From contig NZ_MJGN01000012.1 in NCBI RefSeq assembly GCF_001865065.1, positions 152,280 through 216,279 of the forward strand: a DNA stretch of 64,000 nt, given 5' to 3'. This document shows positions 62,439-64,000 of this stretch, piece after piece. Within the stretch, counting starts at the first letter, position 1; each line of letters begins with the position of its first letter. Made by a program: the position numbers and the translations under genes. Source of the stretch: Curtobacterium sp. MCBA15_008 (GTDB taxonomy: Bacteria > Actinomycetota > Actinomycetes > Actinomycetales > Microbacteriaceae). The notes below the pieces were generated by a model that was not told where the DNA came from, searched no databases, and saw only the letters and a list, made by a program, of their open reading frames with translations.

Positions 62439-62557
62439 GCCTGGAGGCGCGGGTCGTCTCCGCCCCGCGCGTTACGTCCCGAGGCGGGTGCGCTGGTACC
62501 CGACCGGCCACGTGCGTAGCGTGAGCCAGGACGCACAGCCGCGCCGCGCCTCCAGGC
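62439..62557. repeat. Inverted GCCTGGAGGC pair in the metY upstream region
   Basis: GCCTGGAGGC at 62439-62448 and GCCTCCAGGC at 62548-62557 flank about 100 bases of the 204-base gap before metY; they could pair over a distance. I found no recognisable SAM riboswitch core. Confidence 0.6.
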
Positions 62558-62605
62558 CGGGCGCAGGGCGACCCGACGACCAGCCGCACCGGACAGGAGC
62601 ACGAG

Positions 62606-63937
62606 ATGACCACGAACGACGCCGCCGCCTGGCGGTTCGAGACCACGCAGATCCACGCCGGCGCGCAGCCGGACCCGACCACGGGTGCCCGCGCGACCCC
62701 GATCTACAAGACGACCTCGTACGTGTTCGAGAACTCCGACCACGCCCGCGACCTGTTCGCCCTCGCGCAGCCGGGCAACATCTACTCGCGCATCATGAAC
62801 CCCACGAACGACGTCGTCGAGCAGCGCATCGCCGCGCTCGAGGGCGGCTCCGGGGCCCTGCTCGTCTCGAGCGGCCAGGCGGCCGAGACCTACGCGGTCC
62901 TGAACATCGCCGGGGCGGGTGACCACATCGTGTCCTCGTCGTCGATCTACGGCGGCACGTACAACCTGTTCAAGTACACGCTCGCGAAGCTCGGCATCGA
63001 GACGACCTTCGTGGAGGACCAGGACGACCCCGAGGAGTGGCGCCGCGCGGTCCGCCCGAACACGAAGCTGTTCTTCGCCGAGACGATCGGCAACCCGCGG
63101 ATCAACGTCCTCGATCTCGCCACGGTGTCCGACATCGCGCACAGCGCCGGCGTGCCGCTCATCGTCGACAACACGATCGCGACGCCGTACCTCATCCGTC
63201 CGTTCGAGCACGGCGCCGACATCGTCGTGCACTCGGCGACGAAGTTCCTCGGTGGGCACGGGACGGTCATCGGCGGCGTCATCGTCGACGGCGGGACGTT
63301 CGCCTGGTCGGACCACGCCGAGCGCTTCTCCGAGTTCAACACGCCCGACCCCTCGTACCACGGCGCCGTGTTCGCCCAGGCCGTCGGCAACGCCCTGGCG
63401 TACATCGTCAAGGCGCGCGTGCAGCTGCTCCGCGACCTCGGCGCATCGAACTCCCCCGACACGGCCTTCGCGCTGCTGCAGGGAATCGAGACGCTGTCGC
63501 TCCGCATCGAGCGGCACGTGTCGAACGCGCAGGAGATCGCCGAGTGGCTCGACCGGCACCCGGACGTCGCGTCGGTGTCCTACGCGGGCCTGCCGACCTC
63601 GCCCTGGTACGGGGCGGCCAACAAGTACGCGCCGAAGGGCGTCGGGGCGGTGCTGTCGTTCGAGCTCAAGGGCGGCGTGCCGGCAGGCAAGGCCTTCGTC
63701 GACAACCTGCAGCTGTTCTCGCACCTGGCCAACATCGGCGACGTGCGCTCCCTGGTCATCCACCCGGCGTCGACCACGCACTCGCAGCTCACGCCGGAGC
63801 AGCAGCTGACCACCGGGGTCACGCCGGGGCTCGTGCGGCTGTCGGTCGGCATCGAGAACATCGAGGACCTGAAGGCCGACCTCGAGGCCGGGCTCGCCGC
63901 AGCCCGCGCGGTCTCGCAGGAGGGCCTGCGGGCGTAG
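62606..63937 (+). CDS. metY: O-acetylhomoserine aminocarboxypropyltransferase (sulfhydrylase)
   Basis: 443 residues of the Cys/Met-metabolism PLP family. IYSRIMNPTNDVVEQRIAAL, the cofactor lysine in VVHSATKFLGGHGTVIGG and STTHSQLTPEQQLTTGV are present, and length, with an insert after the lysine (YHGAVF), fits the MetY group rather than MetB/MetC. It makes homocysteine from O-acetylhomoserine and sulfide. A GGAGCACGAG ribosome-binding site precedes the ATG. metX is not visible before the window ends. Confidence 0.94.
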   Translation: MTTNDAAAWRFETTQIHAGAQPDPTTGARATPIYKTTSYVFENSDHARDLFALAQPGNIYSRIMNPTNDVVEQRIAALEGGSGALLVSSGQAAETYAVLNIAGAGDHIVSSSSIYGGTYNLFKYTLAKLGIETTFVEDQDDPEEWRRAVRPNTKLFFAETIGNPRINVLDLATVSDIAHSAGVPLIVDNTIATPYLIRPFEHGADIVVHSATKFLGGHGTVIGGVIVDGGTFAWSDHAERFSEFNTPDPSYHGAVFAQAVGNALAYIVKARVQLLRDLGASNSPDTAFALLQGIETLSLRIERHVSNAQEIAEWLDRHPDVASVSYAGLPTSPWYGAANKYAPKGVGAVLSFELKGGVPAGKAFVDNLQLFSHLANIGDVRSLVIHPASTTHSQLTPEQQLTTGVTPGLVRLSVGIENIEDLKADLEAGLAAARAVSQEGLRA

Positions 63938-63968
63938 GGCCCCGGCACCGAGGCACGGCGCGCTCGAT

Positions 63969-64000
63969 GCCTGTGCATGTTGCGACGTCCCACGAGTCGA
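63969..64000. repeat. Start of a further 71-bp-family repeat (locus C), cut by the window end
   Basis: Ends with TTGCGACGTCCCACGAGTCGA, matching the beginning of the 71-bp repeat core in loci A and B (GCGAC...CACGAGTCGA). The rest lies outside the window. Confidence 0.7.

Noticed and set aside
62402..62605. A SAM riboswitch before metY
   Set aside because: I could not find the conserved core or a pairing pattern of a known SAM-binding class; only the decamer repeats are evident.
60314..63781. A 1155-codon open frame on the minus strand across the SDR, acyltransferase and metY genes
   Set aside because: It is antisense to three well-supported genes and has the Arg/His/Val-rich composition of a shadow frame.

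Overview
The window is chromosomal DNA from a very high-GC actinobacterium. The gene content points to the family Microbacteriaceae, most likely Curtobacterium or a close relative; this is inferred from gene order and protein character, not from a marker gene. The supporting signs are the argS-lysA-hom-thrC-thrB-rho-prfA-prmC run, a Rho with a huge Q/N/G-rich insert, dense 4-base stop/start overlaps, and many GTG starts. I see no phage, insertion sequence, plasmid or CRISPR array. Only one RNA gene is visible, tRNA-Arg(CCG).

Region by region. 1-13.0 kb is a minus-strand housekeeping block for aspartate-family amino acids and translation termination (argS, a membrane-anchored DUF2993 gene, lysA, hom, thrC, thrB, rho, prfA, prmC). 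A HAD phosphatase gene lies on the opposite strand between prmC and a left-truncated Sua5 gene. 13.0-18.5 kb holds a lipoprotein, the tRNA, a small orphan protein and a minus-strand export operon (alpha/beta hydrolase, EntS-like MFS with a C-terminal extension, VOC protein, DHA2 MFS). 18.6-26.9 kb is the most distinctive part. It encodes an oxidoreductase, a 1304-residue Pls-type nonribosomal peptide synthetase (A-T-TM2-C1-TM2-C2-TM2-C3), an M1 zinc peptidase immediately behind it, an XRE regulator with a clear operator-like array, an M24 aminopeptidase and an Sfp-type phosphopantetheinyl transferase. Together these look like a self-contained locus for making, activating and turning over a cationic poly-amino acid such as epsilon-polylysine.

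27-35.6 kb carries a TPM-domain/PspA envelope-stress pair, a degenerate arginase-like protein, a CxxxxC flavoprotein reductase, and an iron-regulated siderophore utilisation pair (FAD siderophore-interacting protein plus ABC ATPase) under an IdeR/DmdR-like box. 35.6-40.7 kb is a five-gene peptide/nickel-type ABC importer operon. 41.1-49.5 kb has an amidase, a CPBP protease with a two-component system translationally coupled to it, an NmrA/RibD-like reductase pair, a lipoprotein and two small proteins. 49.8-52.1 kb is a pxpABC 5-oxoprolinase operon. 52-57.7 kb has HIT and ABM proteins, an ABC-F ATPase, and a gluconate module (gntK, gntP and a divergent FadR-type GntR). 57.8-64 kb has a GNAT acetyltransferase, ung, an S51 peptidase/phosphoribosyltransferase pair, an SDR, an acyltransferase-3 protein and O-acetylhomoserine sulfhydrylase.

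The intergenic DNA is unusually rich in repeats: a dispersed 71-bp-period element at three loci, an over-represented decamer (GCCTGGAGGC), hexanucleotide arrays inside genes, and three-unit 18-19 bp tandem repeats sitting on the stop codons at three convergent gene junctions.
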